From RGIG4140 sp045638265 (lineage in GTDB: Bacteria; Pseudomonadota; Alphaproteobacteria; CAAHEQ01; UBA3637), in contig JAZUBA010000044.1 of assembly GCA_045638265.1 (NCBI GenBank), forward strand, positions 248,001 through 312,000: a stretch of DNA of 64,000 nucleotides. The letters are read 5' to 3'. The translations under genes and the position numbers were made by a program. Shown one piece after another: positions 33,837 to 42,675 of the stretch. Under the pieces are notes generated by a model that saw nothing but the letters and a program-made list of their open reading frames with translations, searched no databases and was not told the origin of the DNA. Position 1 is the stretch's first letter, and each line of letters begins with the position of its first letter.

Positions 33837-34205
33837 ATGACTATTCATTATCAAATCGGAGAAAAAGACACGCGTCATTGGGGAAACTGGGAAATCATAG
33901 ACATCGGGCAAAATTATATTGTTAAAAAAATAACGGTATATCCGCATCAAACACTGTCTTTGCAACTGCATCACCATCGCAATGAACATTGGATTATTGT
34001 ATCCGGAACAGTTCTTGTTACCATCGGAGATAGCCTACAAACCGTATCCGAAAACACTCACCTTTATATTCCGAAAGAAACAAAACACCGTTTAGAAAAC
34101 CCAACGGACGAATCCATTTGCTTCATTGAAATTCAAACAGGCGAGTTGTTAGATGAAACAGATATTATCCGTTTTGAAGACATCTACGGTCGTTGTCAAC
34201 CATAA
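33837..34205 (+). CDS. Cupin, mannose-6-phosphate isomerase type II-like domain
   Basis: A 122-residue single-domain cupin. The ATG at 33837 is chosen because GGAAAG lies seven bases upstream; a TTG at 33822 overlaps that site. Sequence WGNWEIIDIG..IVKKITVYPHQTLSLQLHHHRNEHWIIVSGTVLV matches the C-terminal isomerase domain of bifunctional ManC/AlgA enzymes, with metal ligands in HHHRNEHW and a late His in KETKHRL. As a stand-alone isomerase it would interconvert mannose-6-P and fructose-6-P for GDP-mannose synthesis; the nucleotidyltransferase partner is not adjacent. Confidence 0.88.
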   Translation: MTIHYQIGEKDTRHWGNWEIIDIGQNYIVKKITVYPHQTLSLQLHHHRNEHWIIVSGTVLVTIGDSLQTVSENTHLYIPKETKHRLENPTDESICFIEIQTGELLDETDIIRFEDIYGRCQP

Positions 34206-34210
34206 AAACA

Positions 34211-35038
34211 TTACAAATCAGGCTTTAAAGCTGTTGGCACACCCCAATATGTTTCTTTTTCATCAATCGGCAGATGCAATAAATGATATGATTGAACTAA
34301 ATAACCGAGAGGATTGGCACTATTAGGTATTCCTCGTCTGTCCAAGCGTATAATCACACGATATCTTTTTCGATCAAACGCATTTTTTGCCTTACAATCA
34401 ATACAGGCTTTAGAATTATCCGAACAAGCACACAATGGATTAAACGGATCGGGAATCGGCATATCAAATGTATCAAGCACACCTTCCCAGGTAGAACCAT
34501 AAACATTTGTTAATTCATACAAATGCACATCCCGAACAAATCCTTTTGAACGTGAAGCTTCAAAATTCAATCGGGCTTCTTCCTGAAATGGCCCGTAAAC
34601 ATTATCTCCATGCGATAAATTACCAACAGGACCTGTTCTGTCCCATCGCCATTGCATAATGGTATTATCCCATATAATTTCATGCCGATTTTTAATATAT
34701 TCACGTAATATTTGTTCAACATACAATTTGTAGGCTGACATATTCACTTTTGCATACTCTGCCGGCAACAACACTTTTCGTGAAGAATCAATCGTATATA
34801 AATAAGCTTTATTACGATTGCCAATCGTCACATCTACCCGATCAGCATTATATACAAAATAACCTGAAAGACCTATCACACATGCTAAATTTAAAATAAT
34901 AAAAATAGCTAACACGCGTGCCGTTTTCATATATCGGCGTTCAGGCAAAGCTTTGACTTGCATATATTCGGGATAAACCCCTAAAACATCAGGAGAATTG
35001 TATTTTTTTGAAGAAAAAAGCAATTTAAAAAAACGCAT
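34211..35038 (-). CDS. Single-pass membrane protein, VirB8/DotI-like architecture (tentative)
   Basis: A 275-residue protein with a ~38-residue cytosolic N-terminus, one membrane helix (ARVLAIFIILNLACVIGLSGYFV), and a ~210-residue periplasmic domain. The segment after the helix (KAYLYTIDSSRKVLLPAEYAKVNMSAYKLYVEQILREYI) resembles the start of the NTF2-like domain in VirB8/DotI/TraM proteins of type IV secretion systems; the length and topology agree. A Cys cluster (CACSDNSKACIDC) is unusual. It is paired with an upstream lipoprotein (11-base gap). No other secretion gene is in the window, so the assignment is weak. Confidence 0.6.
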   Translation of the reverse strand: MRFFKLLFSSKKYNSPDVLGVYPEYMQVKALPERRYMKTARVLAIFIILNLACVIGLSGYFVYNADRVDVTIGNRNKAYLYTIDSSRKVLLPAEYAKVNMSAYKLYVEQILREYIKNRHEIIWDNTIMQWRWDRTGPVGNLSHGDNVYGPFQEEARLNFEASRSKGFVRDVHLYELTNVYGSTWEGVLDTFDMPIPDPFNPLCACSDNSKACIDCKAKNAFDRKRYRVIIRLDRRGIPNSANPLGYLVQSYHLLHLPIDEKETYWGVPTALKPDL

Positions 35039-35049
35039 TATTCCCTGCC

Positions 35050-35517
35050 TTAATAATAACTTTTTGAAGTTGAGGTATTATGATTTTTAGTGATAGATAC
35101 ATCAAATAACACTTCTGTTCCGCTTAAAGATGTTGAAGTCAACATAATCATTGCTACACGATTGTCTTTGGAATACGTCAAGTAACTGTTTGTTGCCCGT
35201 ATACTTGTTAATTCACGCCAACCGAATTTAGGCATTTCCTGCATATAAAAATCAAACATATTGGCCTGATTGTAAGGCACTTTAAATGCCAAACGACCTA
35301 TTAGCGGATCATTTCCGAACAATAATGTTTTATCTAAATTCATTGTTGCATTTTCAGGAATGGGAATTTCCCGAAATTGTGCAAAATTCGGTGTTGACTG
35401 CATCATACCGTTTTCAAACGTGTTTTCAGACTTAAATGAAGGTTGAATACTCTCACTCCGACATCCGCTTAAAAATGCAATCATTCCGATTAAACAAAAA
35501 GTAACAACAGAACGCAT
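35050..35517 (-). CDS. Lipoprotein, unknown family
   Basis: A 155-residue lipoprotein with lipobox LSGC (MRSVVTFCLIGMIAFLSGC). The mature domain has REIPIPENATMNLDKTLLFGNDPLIGRLAF followed by FDFYMQEMPKFGWRELTSIRA and a final beta-rich stretch. That layout (short strand, helix ending in W, strands) occurs in small envelope lipoproteins of alphaproteobacteria, but I cannot give a function. It precedes the VirB8-like gene on the same strand and probably shares its transcript. Confidence 0.75.
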   Translation of the reverse strand: MRSVVTFCLIGMIAFLSGCRSESIQPSFKSENTFENGMMQSTPNFAQFREIPIPENATMNLDKTLLFGNDPLIGRLAFKVPYNQANMFDFYMQEMPKFGWRELTSIRATNSYLTYSKDNRVAMIMLTSTSLSGTEVLFDVSITKNHNTSTSKSYY

Positions 35518-35622
35518 ATGACCATCCTTTCTTTATATATAGCATAAAAGAAACCAAACAATAAATCAAGATTTTTTATTAAAAAAAAGCATTTTCTTTT
35601 TCTGTTTGCCGTTTCACGACAC

Positions 35623-37134
35623 TTAAACAGGCAACTGATATAAATTTAATTCACCGGTTAAAAAAGCAGACTCTAATAATTCTTTCGTATATTTTTGCTT
35701 CGGTTTTTGTAATATATCCGCCATTTTTCCTCGTTCCACCACTCTACCGTCTTTCAATACAAGCAACATGTCCGCCACTTCTTTTAAAATTTGCATATCG
35801 TGTGTAATAAACACATAAACCAACTGATATTTTTTCTGCAATGTAATCAACAACTGAATAATTTGTTTTTGCGTTACCTTGTCTAACGAAGACGTTACTT
35901 CATCCAAAACCAAGACCGCCGGATTTAAAATCAATGCTCTTGCCAAGGCAACCCTTGTTTTTTGTCCACCTGATAATTCGTGCGGATATCGTGTTAATAC
36001 ATCTTGCTTCAAATCAACCGATTTTAAAATGGATTTAACTTGCTTTAAACGATCTTCATTTGATAATTTTGGCGCATGAACCCGTAAACCTTCTTCAATA
36101 ATTTCCAAAACAGACATACGGGGATTCAAAGACCCTGCCGGATCTTGCAACACCATTTGTATTTGTGAACGAGCCGTAACCAATGACCGTCCTGACAACG
36201 CAAAAAAATCAGTTCCATTTAATGTAACCTGCCCTTGTGCCGGTATCAAACGCATTAAACCTTGTGCCAATGACGACTTACCCGAACCACTTTCACCAAT
36301 AACACCTAGTGTTTGTCCAGCATACAATTTAAATGAAGCATCCTGCAAGGCCTCAAAAGATCCATAACATACTTTTAAATGAGAAACGGATAAAATAGGT
36401 TTTCCTTCATTCTCAACAGACACACGCATGTGTGTTTTTTCAACTTCCGGCAAATGCGTTGAAATCACTTTTCCGCTTCGTAAAACATAAACCCTATCCG
36501 CCATTTTACGAACAATGTTTAAATCGTGTGTAATAAACAAAATTGCCAAACCCAATTTTTGCTGTAATACTTTCAATAATTTTAAAATTTGTGCCTGAAC
36601 CCGAACATCTAATGCCGTTGTCGGTTCATCAGCAATTAAAATATCCGGTTTACCAGCCAACGCCATAGCAATCATGACCCGTTGCCGTTGTCCACCTGAC
36701 AATTCATGCGGAAAAGAATCATAAATACGCTCCGGCGACTTCAATTCAACCATTTTTAACAAATCTAAAACCTGCTTTTTATCGGCTGGCTGATGATGTA
36801 ATTTCAATGATTCGGCAATTTGTTTTCCCGCCGTATGCAACGGATTTAAACTTGTCATCGGTTCTTGGAAAATCATGGCAATTTTAGACCCTCTGAATGC
36901 TTGCATTTTTTCATCGGAAAGCTGACACAAATTTTGACGTTTAAAAAAAATCTGCCCTTCAATTTGAGCATGGTTTTGCAAACGCAAAACAGCATGTGCA
37001 ATTGTTGATTTACCCGAACCACTATTACCGACCAGTGCCACAAACTCTCCTGACTTGACCGCTAACGACACACCTCGTACCGCTTTAAACTTTTGGAATC
37101 CGACATATAATTTTTTTATTTCCAAAATATTCAT
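35623..37134 (-). CDS. yejF: Peptide ABC transporter, fused double ATPase (YejF-type)
   Basis: Energises uptake of peptides such as microcin C-like compounds through YejBE. The 503 residues contain two complete ABC domains: Walker A GNSGSGKST (~residue 36) with LSGGQRQRV and DEPTTALD, then GESGSGKSS (~278) with LSGGQKTRV and DEVTSSLD. This doubled arrangement in one chain is diagnostic of YejF. It overlaps yejE by four bases (ATGA type). Confidence 0.95.
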   Translation of the reverse strand: MNILEIKKLYVGFQKFKAVRGVSLAVKSGEFVALVGNSGSGKSTIAHAVLRLQNHAQIEGQIFFKRQNLCQLSDEKMQAFRGSKIAMIFQEPMTSLNPLHTAGKQIAESLKLHHQPADKKQVLDLLKMVELKSPERIYDSFPHELSGGQRQRVMIAMALAGKPDILIADEPTTALDVRVQAQILKLLKVLQQKLGLAILFITHDLNIVRKMADRVYVLRSGKVISTHLPEVEKTHMRVSVENEGKPILSVSHLKVCYGSFEALQDASFKLYAGQTLGVIGESGSGKSSLAQGLMRLIPAQGQVTLNGTDFFALSGRSLVTARSQIQMVLQDPAGSLNPRMSVLEIIEEGLRVHAPKLSNEDRLKQVKSILKSVDLKQDVLTRYPHELSGGQKTRVALARALILNPAVLVLDEVTSSLDKVTQKQIIQLLITLQKKYQLVYVFITHDMQILKEVADMLLVLKDGRVVERGKMADILQKPKQKYTKELLESAFLTGELNLYQLPV

Positions 37135-38150
37135 TCGTGTTCCTCCTGATGCGGATCAAATGCATCCCGCACACCTTCACCAATAAACAGTAACAGCGAA
37201 AGCAAGGTTGTCATCACGACAAAAGCGGTTAAACCCAACCAAGGAGCTGACAAATTTTCTTTTCCCTGACGGATTAACTCACCGAAACTCGGTGTTCCAA
37301 CCGGCAAACCCAAACCTAAAAAATCTAATGCTGACAAAGCAACAATACCACCTGCTAACATAAAAGGAATGTATGTTATGGCTGCCACCAATGCATTCGG
37401 TAAAATATGCCGTACAATAATCCGAAAATCACTCACGCCCAATGCTTTTGCCGATTTCACATAATCCAATCCTCTGGTTTTTAAAAACTCTGCCCGAACA
37501 ACACCGGTCAATGTTGTCCAGCCAAACAATAACAATATAAATAACAACGTCCAAAAACCGGGTTCTATTAAACTAGATACAATAATCAAAATAAACAGTT
37601 GTGGCAAAGAACTCCATATTTCCAAAAAACGTCCGATAATTAAATCGGCTCGTCCGCCAAAATATCCTTGAACAGCACCAATAATAATACCGATTAAAGC
37701 TGAAAAACAAGTCAACAACAATGTAAAGATTAAACTCAATCTCAAAGCGTACAACAAACGAGATAACACATCGCGACCCTGATCATCCGTACCCAATAAA
37801 TGTTTACGATTCGGACTACTCGGAAACGGCTCTATACTAAAATAATCCACTGTATCAAAATTATATGGCACTAATGGATATATTGCCCATCCATTTGCAT
37901 TAATCCGCACTTTATCTTCTTCACCATATACAGCTTCTGTCGGTAAATTACCACCTATCATATCATCTGATACAAATTGAATACTTGGAAAATACAATGT
38001 ATGTTTATACATCAATACCAACGGACGACTGTCAGCTAAAAACGGTGCACATAATGATACAATAAAAATAAATACAAAAATCCACAACGACCAATATGCA
38101 CGTCGATTTTTCTTGAATATTTGCCATTTACGTCGGGTCATCGGTTTCAT
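37131..38150 (-). CDS. yejE: Peptide ABC transporter permease YejE
   Basis: Inner-membrane permease. The 339 residues have an N-terminal helix (SLWIFVFIFIVSLCAPFLAD), then a large periplasmic loop before the five-helix core. HLLGTDDQGRDVLSRLLYALR is the conserved DppC/YejE entry motif; the EAA loop is seen as EFLKTRGLDYVKSAKALGVSDFRIIVRHILPNA. Immediately follows yejB. Confidence 0.95.
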   Translation of the reverse strand: MKPMTRRKWQIFKKNRRAYWSLWIFVFIFIVSLCAPFLADSRPLVLMYKHTLYFPSIQFVSDDMIGGNLPTEAVYGEEDKVRINANGWAIYPLVPYNFDTVDYFSIEPFPSSPNRKHLLGTDDQGRDVLSRLLYALRLSLIFTLLLTCFSALIGIIIGAVQGYFGGRADLIIGRFLEIWSSLPQLFILIIVSSLIEPGFWTLLFILLLFGWTTLTGVVRAEFLKTRGLDYVKSAKALGVSDFRIIVRHILPNALVAAITYIPFMLAGGIVALSALDFLGLGLPVGTPSFGELIRQGKENLSAPWLGLTAFVVMTTLLSLLLFIGEGVRDAFDPHQEEHE

Positions 38151-39266
38151 TTAACTCATCCTTTTATCAAAATGAATACGGGGGTCAACCAACGTATAAA
38201 CAAAATCACTGATTAAATTTAAAATCAAACCGATAAGGGCAAACAAATACAATGTACCGAAAACAACGGGATAATCCCGATTTTGTACGGCTTCAAAACC
38301 AAGCAGACCTAATCCGTCCAAAGAAAAAATCACTTCAATTAAAACAGAACCCGTAAATAACATACCGACCAACATACTGGGAAAACCGGCAATCACGATC
38401 AGCATGGCATTTCTGAAAACATGTCCGTATAAAATACGTTTATCAGATACCCCTTTTGCTTTGGCTGTTAAAACATATTGTTTTCCCATTTCTTCCAAAA
38501 ATGCATTTTTAGTTAAGAACGTCAATCCAGCCAAACCACCAATAGTCATAGCCAATACAGGTAACGTAATATGCCATAAATAGTCTAAAATCTGCTTCCA
38601 CCAGACAAAATCATGCCATCCGTCCGAAGTCAAGCCTTTCAGCGGAAACCAACTTAAATAACGACCGCCGGCAAACATAACAATTAAAAATATAGCCAAC
38701 AAAAATGCAGGAACAGCATACCCTATGGTTAATAGAAATCCAGAAGAAACATCAAAAAAACTGCCTTTTTTAAATGCTTTTTTTATCCCCAAAGGAATAG
38801 CAATCAAATAAATCAAAAGTGTACTGAACACACCTAAAGAAACAGAGACAGGCATTTTTTCTAAAATCAATGTAATAACGGTTTTATCCTGATAAAAACT
38901 CTTACCAAAATCAAAACGCAAATAATTCCATATCATCAGAAAAAAACGTTCCAACGGTGGTTTGTTAAAACCGAAACGAATTTCTAATTCTTTACGTAAC
39001 TGGTCTTTTAAACCTTGTGTTCCCCGATATAACGACTGCCCGTCATCACTCGGTACAACACTTTCCTGCCCGCCACTGCCACCAATACGATTCACAACAC
39101 CACCGGTATTACCCTGTTCCATTTTCATCATCATTTGTTCAACAGGCCCTCCTGGAGCCAATTGAACAAACAAAAAATTAAGAGCCATAATACCAAACAA
39201 GGTCATCGGTATTAATAAAATCCGTTTTAAAAAATATTTTGATTTTGCCGATAAACCGATGGACAT
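38151..39266 (-). CDS. yejB: Peptide ABC transporter permease YejB
   Basis: Inner-membrane permease. At 371 residues it starts SKYFLKRILLIPMTLFGIMALNFLFVQLAPGGPVEQ, the typical DppB/YejB first helix and PGGP motif. The extended ~60-residue loop (MMMKMEQGNTGGVVNRIGG and onward) is characteristic of YejB, followed by RFGFNKPPLERF and the EAA region QYVLTAKAKGVSDKRILYGHVFRNA. It is 17 bases after the DHODH-like gene. No yejA binding protein accompanies the set. Confidence 0.95.
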   Translation of the reverse strand: MSIGLSAKSKYFLKRILLIPMTLFGIMALNFLFVQLAPGGPVEQMMMKMEQGNTGGVVNRIGGSGGQESVVPSDDGQSLYRGTQGLKDQLRKELEIRFGFNKPPLERFFLMIWNYLRFDFGKSFYQDKTVITLILEKMPVSVSLGVFSTLLIYLIAIPLGIKKAFKKGSFFDVSSGFLLTIGYAVPAFLLAIFLIVMFAGGRYLSWFPLKGLTSDGWHDFVWWKQILDYLWHITLPVLAMTIGGLAGLTFLTKNAFLEEMGKQYVLTAKAKGVSDKRILYGHVFRNAMLIVIAGFPSMLVGMLFTGSVLIEVIFSLDGLGLLGFEAVQNRDYPVVFGTLYLFALIGLILNLISDFVYTLVDPRIHFDKRMS

Positions 39267-39283
39267 TAAACAAACCTGTTTGA

Positions 39284-40432
39284 TTATGAATTTAATAAAT
39301 CAGCCATTGTTGCATTCGGATTAATCGGTTCAGAACGACCAATTAATTCTTCTACGGAAGCAACACCCGCTTTTTTCACTAAATTTGATAAATCCGCTTG
39401 CATATCTAAAAAGGCTTTCGGACCATTCAAATAGAAAGACGGACCAACCTCAACCACCCAAGCACCGGCACAAATCAAATCATATACATCTTTACCGGTC
39501 AATGCTGTACCTGAAGCAATCAATGGAATCAAACCATTTGTCCGTTTTCTGAATTCCCGAATTAAATGTTCAACACCTGCATGTATAGGCTCACCATAAA
39601 CAAAAGTTGATTCAGGAACGGGTTCAGCCAAATGTTTTGATTTAATGATATTTCTGTTACGCGTATAAACAGCAGGACCCGAAACAACAATACCGGATAA
39701 ATCCATTTTTAAAGCTAACTGTGAAATAGATTTAATTTCTAAATCCGAAATATCATACGGAACTTTTAACAAAATTTTCGGTGTCTTAATCGGAGCCGTT
39801 ACTTTGGCTTTATGACGTATAGCTTCTAACAGTGGCATTAATGAAGATTCATCTGAAAGCAACTGATACAAACAAGTAGACGGATGCGATACATTTACAA
39901 CGATAAAATCACAATAAGGGGCAATACTGCCAACCATTTGTTCATTTTCAATGATATACGTCGGTCGTGTCGCATCTCCGCCTTTACTTTCTTCAGCATT
40001 AAATGACAACAAAGAGATACCGGTTAAATGAGGCAAGTAACGACGGGCAATTAACGGTTTTAAATTATCCGACAAACTGCTGTGCGCATAATTATCAGCC
40101 AAAATATAATGCGTTCTTCCCTGACAAAAAAACATTGTCTGAAATTCGGTCGGCAATGCCTTCTGTGTAAAGCTACCGAAAGTACCAAATCCGGCACCAT
40201 GCTGAATCAAACTGTCAATTGTTGCAATATCCAACGAAATATCACTTTGGATACCTATCGGTGTAGCCATATCACGACCAAACAGTTTCATATTCAAATT
40301 TTTATATTTTTTAACATGGTCAAAAAATATCTTTTTTTGAATTCCCCATAAAAATAAAGATCTTAATGACTTCGGACTGAACGTTTTAAGCAACATCCAG
40401 TATAACATATATAATTTTTGCGTTATATTCAC
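39284..40432 (-). CDS. Dihydroorotate dehydrogenase-like protein with altered active site
   Basis: A 382-residue TIM-barrel flavoprotein related to class 2 PyrD. It has an N-terminal membrane-associating helical region (LKTFSPKSLRSLFLWGIQKK), FGRDMATPIGIQSD in place of FGxxxxNPVGLAAGFDK, and GAGFGTFGSFT. At the catalytic loop the class 2 pattern NxSSPNT reads NVSHPST (residues 180-186), so the base Ser becomes His and the Asn becomes Ser. The C-terminal FMN phosphate region (IASGTALTGKDVYDLICAGAWVVEVG) also departs from GVGGI. It may act on a different substrate or be degenerate pyrD. It lies between metG and yejB on one transcript. Confidence 0.8.
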   Translation of the reverse strand: MNITQKLYMLYWMLLKTFSPKSLRSLFLWGIQKKIFFDHVKKYKNLNMKLFGRDMATPIGIQSDISLDIATIDSLIQHGAGFGTFGSFTQKALPTEFQTMFFCQGRTHYILADNYAHSSLSDNLKPLIARRYLPHLTGISLLSFNAEESKGGDATRPTYIIENEQMVGSIAPYCDFIVVNVSHPSTCLYQLLSDESSLMPLLEAIRHKAKVTAPIKTPKILLKVPYDISDLEIKSISQLALKMDLSGIVVSGPAVYTRNRNIIKSKHLAEPVPESTFVYGEPIHAGVEHLIREFRKRTNGLIPLIASGTALTGKDVYDLICAGAWVVEVGPSFYLNGPKAFLDMQADLSNLVKKAGVASVEELIGRSEPINPNATMADLLNS

Positions 40433-40449
40433 GTTTCCCCCTTAAAGAA

Positions 40450-42141
40450 TTAACAATCTTCTTTATACGTTGTTTTCAATTCAGTTAATTGTTCCGGTAA
40501 AATTTTCTTAAACAATGGTTCACTCAATTTAAACGGTGTACCTGTTTTTAAACCGGTCAAATATTCTGACATTTTTGCTTGTGGCCATTCAATATCAATT
40601 GTAATTTCAAACAAATCAAGCATTCTGTCAGCTGTTTGAGGCATAATCGGCGCACTTAAAACCGCATACAAACGAATCAAATTCAAGGCTGTATTCAAAA
40701 TTGTACCGGCATAATCAATATTAACTTTAACCACTTTCCACGGTTCTGTTTTTGCCAAATAATTGTTACCGCAAACCCAAATTTCACGTAACGTACTCAT
40801 AGCTTTACGGAATTCTAATGCCGTCATATATTTTGTATATTGAGCAATTAAAGTATCTAATGTGGCATACAATTCCGTTTCAGCATCCGTAACAGGACCA
40901 AACAACGGCACCTGTTGACCAAAATTATTGGTTGTCATTTTTAAAACACGATTGATAAAGTTACCCAAAACATCGTTTAAGTCTTTATTAATCACTGTTG
41001 CAAATTGATCAAAACTGAAATTTGAATCATCTGATTCCGGTGCATTGGCAATCAACCAATAACGCCAATAATCGGCTGGAAATTCTTTAATGGCATCATC
41101 TAAAAAGATTCCTCTGTGAGCTGATTTTGAAAATTTACCACCGGCAAAATTCAAATAATTCATCCCTTTCAACATTGTAACTTCCGTCCAATTTTCACCG
41201 GTTCCTTTTAATGTAGCCGGGAATGTGATTGTATGGAAAGGAATATTATCTTTACCCATAAATTCCGTATGAATAACATTTTCTTTATCTAACCACCAGT
41301 CTTCAAAATTGCGTTCAGACGGTTTTTCATCAGCCCATTGTTTGGTAATACCGATATAACCGATTGGTGCATCAAACCAGACATAAAAAACTTTTCCTTC
41401 AAATCCTTCTTTCGGAACGGAAAAACCCCATTTTAAATCACGGGTAATACCACGTTCCTGCAAACCTTCTTTAATCCATTTTTGAGCAATGGAATAAGCA
41501 ATATCCGGCCAAACACCTTTTTTGGTTTCAATCCATTCAGCCAAATCTTTTTCCAGTTGAGGCAATTGTAAGAACAAGTGTTTTGTTTCTCTGATTTCCA
41601 ATTTATCACTACCGGAAAGGGCACTACATGGCTTAATCAAATCTGTCGGGTCCAAAACTTTGGTACAGTTTTCACATTGATCACCTTTAGCTTTATCATA
41701 ACCACAATGCGGACACGTTCCGATAACATAACTGTCAGGCAAATAACGACCATCATCCGGTGAATAAACCTGTTTTGTTACTTTTTCGGTAATCAATCCT
41801 TTTTTATCTAATTCATGATAAATACGATAGACAATTTCTTTATTTTGTTCAGAACTTGTCCGACCAAAATAGTCAAAAGACAAGTTAAATCCTTTATACA
41901 TTTCAACATGCAAATCATGATATTTTTTGCAATAATCTTCCACCGACATATTTTCCTTAGTTGCACCGACTTCTGACGGTGTACCGTGTTCATCGGTTCC
42001 ACAAATATACAAAACCGATTCGCCTTTTTCACGCAAAAAGCGTGCATATACGTCTGATGGCAACAAACAACCGATTAAATGTCCCAAGTGAGGCAAACCG
42101 TTCACATAGGGTAATGCACTGGTAATTAAATATTTTTTCAT
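40450..42141 (-). CDS. metG: Methionyl-tRNA synthetase
   Basis: Charges tRNA-Met. The start at 42141 yields MKKYLITSALPYVNGLPHLGH with AAAGGAA upstream; the reading frame runs 46 codons further into the promoter region, which is not translated. The 563-residue enzyme has HLGH (HIGH signature), a zinc knuckle CPHCGYDKAKGDQCENC, and KFSKS (KMSKS). A class Ia anticodon-binding helical domain follows, and no C-terminal EMAP-like tRNA-binding extension is present, as in many short bacterial MetRS. First gene of metG-DHODH-like-yejBEF. Confidence 0.97.
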   Translation of the reverse strand: MKKYLITSALPYVNGLPHLGHLIGCLLPSDVYARFLREKGESVLYICGTDEHGTPSEVGATKENMSVEDYCKKYHDLHVEMYKGFNLSFDYFGRTSSEQNKEIVYRIYHELDKKGLITEKVTKQVYSPDDGRYLPDSYVIGTCPHCGYDKAKGDQCENCTKVLDPTDLIKPCSALSGSDKLEIRETKHLFLQLPQLEKDLAEWIETKKGVWPDIAYSIAQKWIKEGLQERGITRDLKWGFSVPKEGFEGKVFYVWFDAPIGYIGITKQWADEKPSERNFEDWWLDKENVIHTEFMGKDNIPFHTITFPATLKGTGENWTEVTMLKGMNYLNFAGGKFSKSAHRGIFLDDAIKEFPADYWRYWLIANAPESDDSNFSFDQFATVINKDLNDVLGNFINRVLKMTTNNFGQQVPLFGPVTDAETELYATLDTLIAQYTKYMTALEFRKAMSTLREIWVCGNNYLAKTEPWKVVKVNIDYAGTILNTALNLIRLYAVLSAPIMPQTADRMLDLFEITIDIEWPQAKMSEYLTGLKTGTPFKLSEPLFKKILPEQLTELKTTYKEDC

Positions 42142-42174
42142 ATTATTCCTTTCTGTTCTGTTATTTTTTTTGCT

Positions 42175-42203
42175 AGTATATAAAAAAAGCAACAAAAGTG
42201 CAA
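42175..42203 (-). promoter_or_regulatory. Promoter for metG operon
   Basis: Minus strand TTGCAC (42198-42203), 17-base spacer, TATACT (42175-42180). It is arranged back-to-back with the rpoZ promoter, only 20 bases between the two -35 boxes. Confidence 0.75.
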
Positions 42204-42223
42204 GGACTTCTTTAAAAATAGTC

Positions 42224-42252
42224 TTGCTTTTTTCAAAAAAAAATCGTATAGT
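42224..42252 (+). promoter_or_regulatory. Promoter for rpoZ-rsh-acpS
   Basis: TTGCTT (42224-42229), 17-base spacer, TATAGT (42247-42252), 41 bases before the rpoZ ATG. Confidence 0.75.
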
Positions 42253-42293
42253 ATCAAAATTGATATTAAGATATAGCATTGAAAGGAAAAAAT

Positions 42294-42653
42294 ATGGCTC
42301 GTGTAACAGTAGAGGATTGTGTTAAAATCGTTCCTAACCGTTTTGATTTAATTTTAACGGCAAGCAACCGTGCAAAAGAACTTGATACAGGTGCTCCGTT
42401 AACCGTTTCTCGTGATAATGATAAAAACACAATCGTTGCTTTGCGTGAAATTGAAGAAAAAACAATCAATTTAAATCAAGAAAGAGAAAACATCATCGCC
42501 GGTATGCAACGTTTTGTCCGTCAGGAAGCTCCTGTTGAACCGATTGACGATTCAAAATCCATTGAAATGGAAGGCGGTTTGGAACAATTATACAGCGATG
42601 CCGAATTTGCCGAATCCGATTCATTTCAGGTTGTTGAAGACCTCAACGCTTAA
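42294..42653 (+). CDS. rpoZ: RNA polymerase omega subunit
   Basis: Assembly and stability subunit of RNA polymerase and part of the ppGpp site. The ATG at 42294 (MARVTVEDCVKIVPNRFDLILTASNRAKEL) has AAAGGAAA upstream and starts with the universal MARVTVEDC. The conserved KNTIVALREIEE segment follows. The 119 residues end in an acidic tail, as in alphaproteobacterial omega. Situated directly before rsh, the usual order in the class. Confidence 0.96.
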   Translation: MARVTVEDCVKIVPNRFDLILTASNRAKELDTGAPLTVSRDNDKNTIVALREIEEKTINLNQERENIIAGMQRFVRQEAPVEPIDDSKSIEMEGGLEQLYSDAEFAESDSFQVVEDLNA

Positions 42654-42675
42654 TTAATCAAAAAGGGAGGCTCGT

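Noticed and set aside
42142..42279. 46-codon N-terminal extension of metG
   Set aside because: It spans the metG promoter and ribosome site and would add a hydrophobic leader not found in MetRS; the start at 42141 is better.
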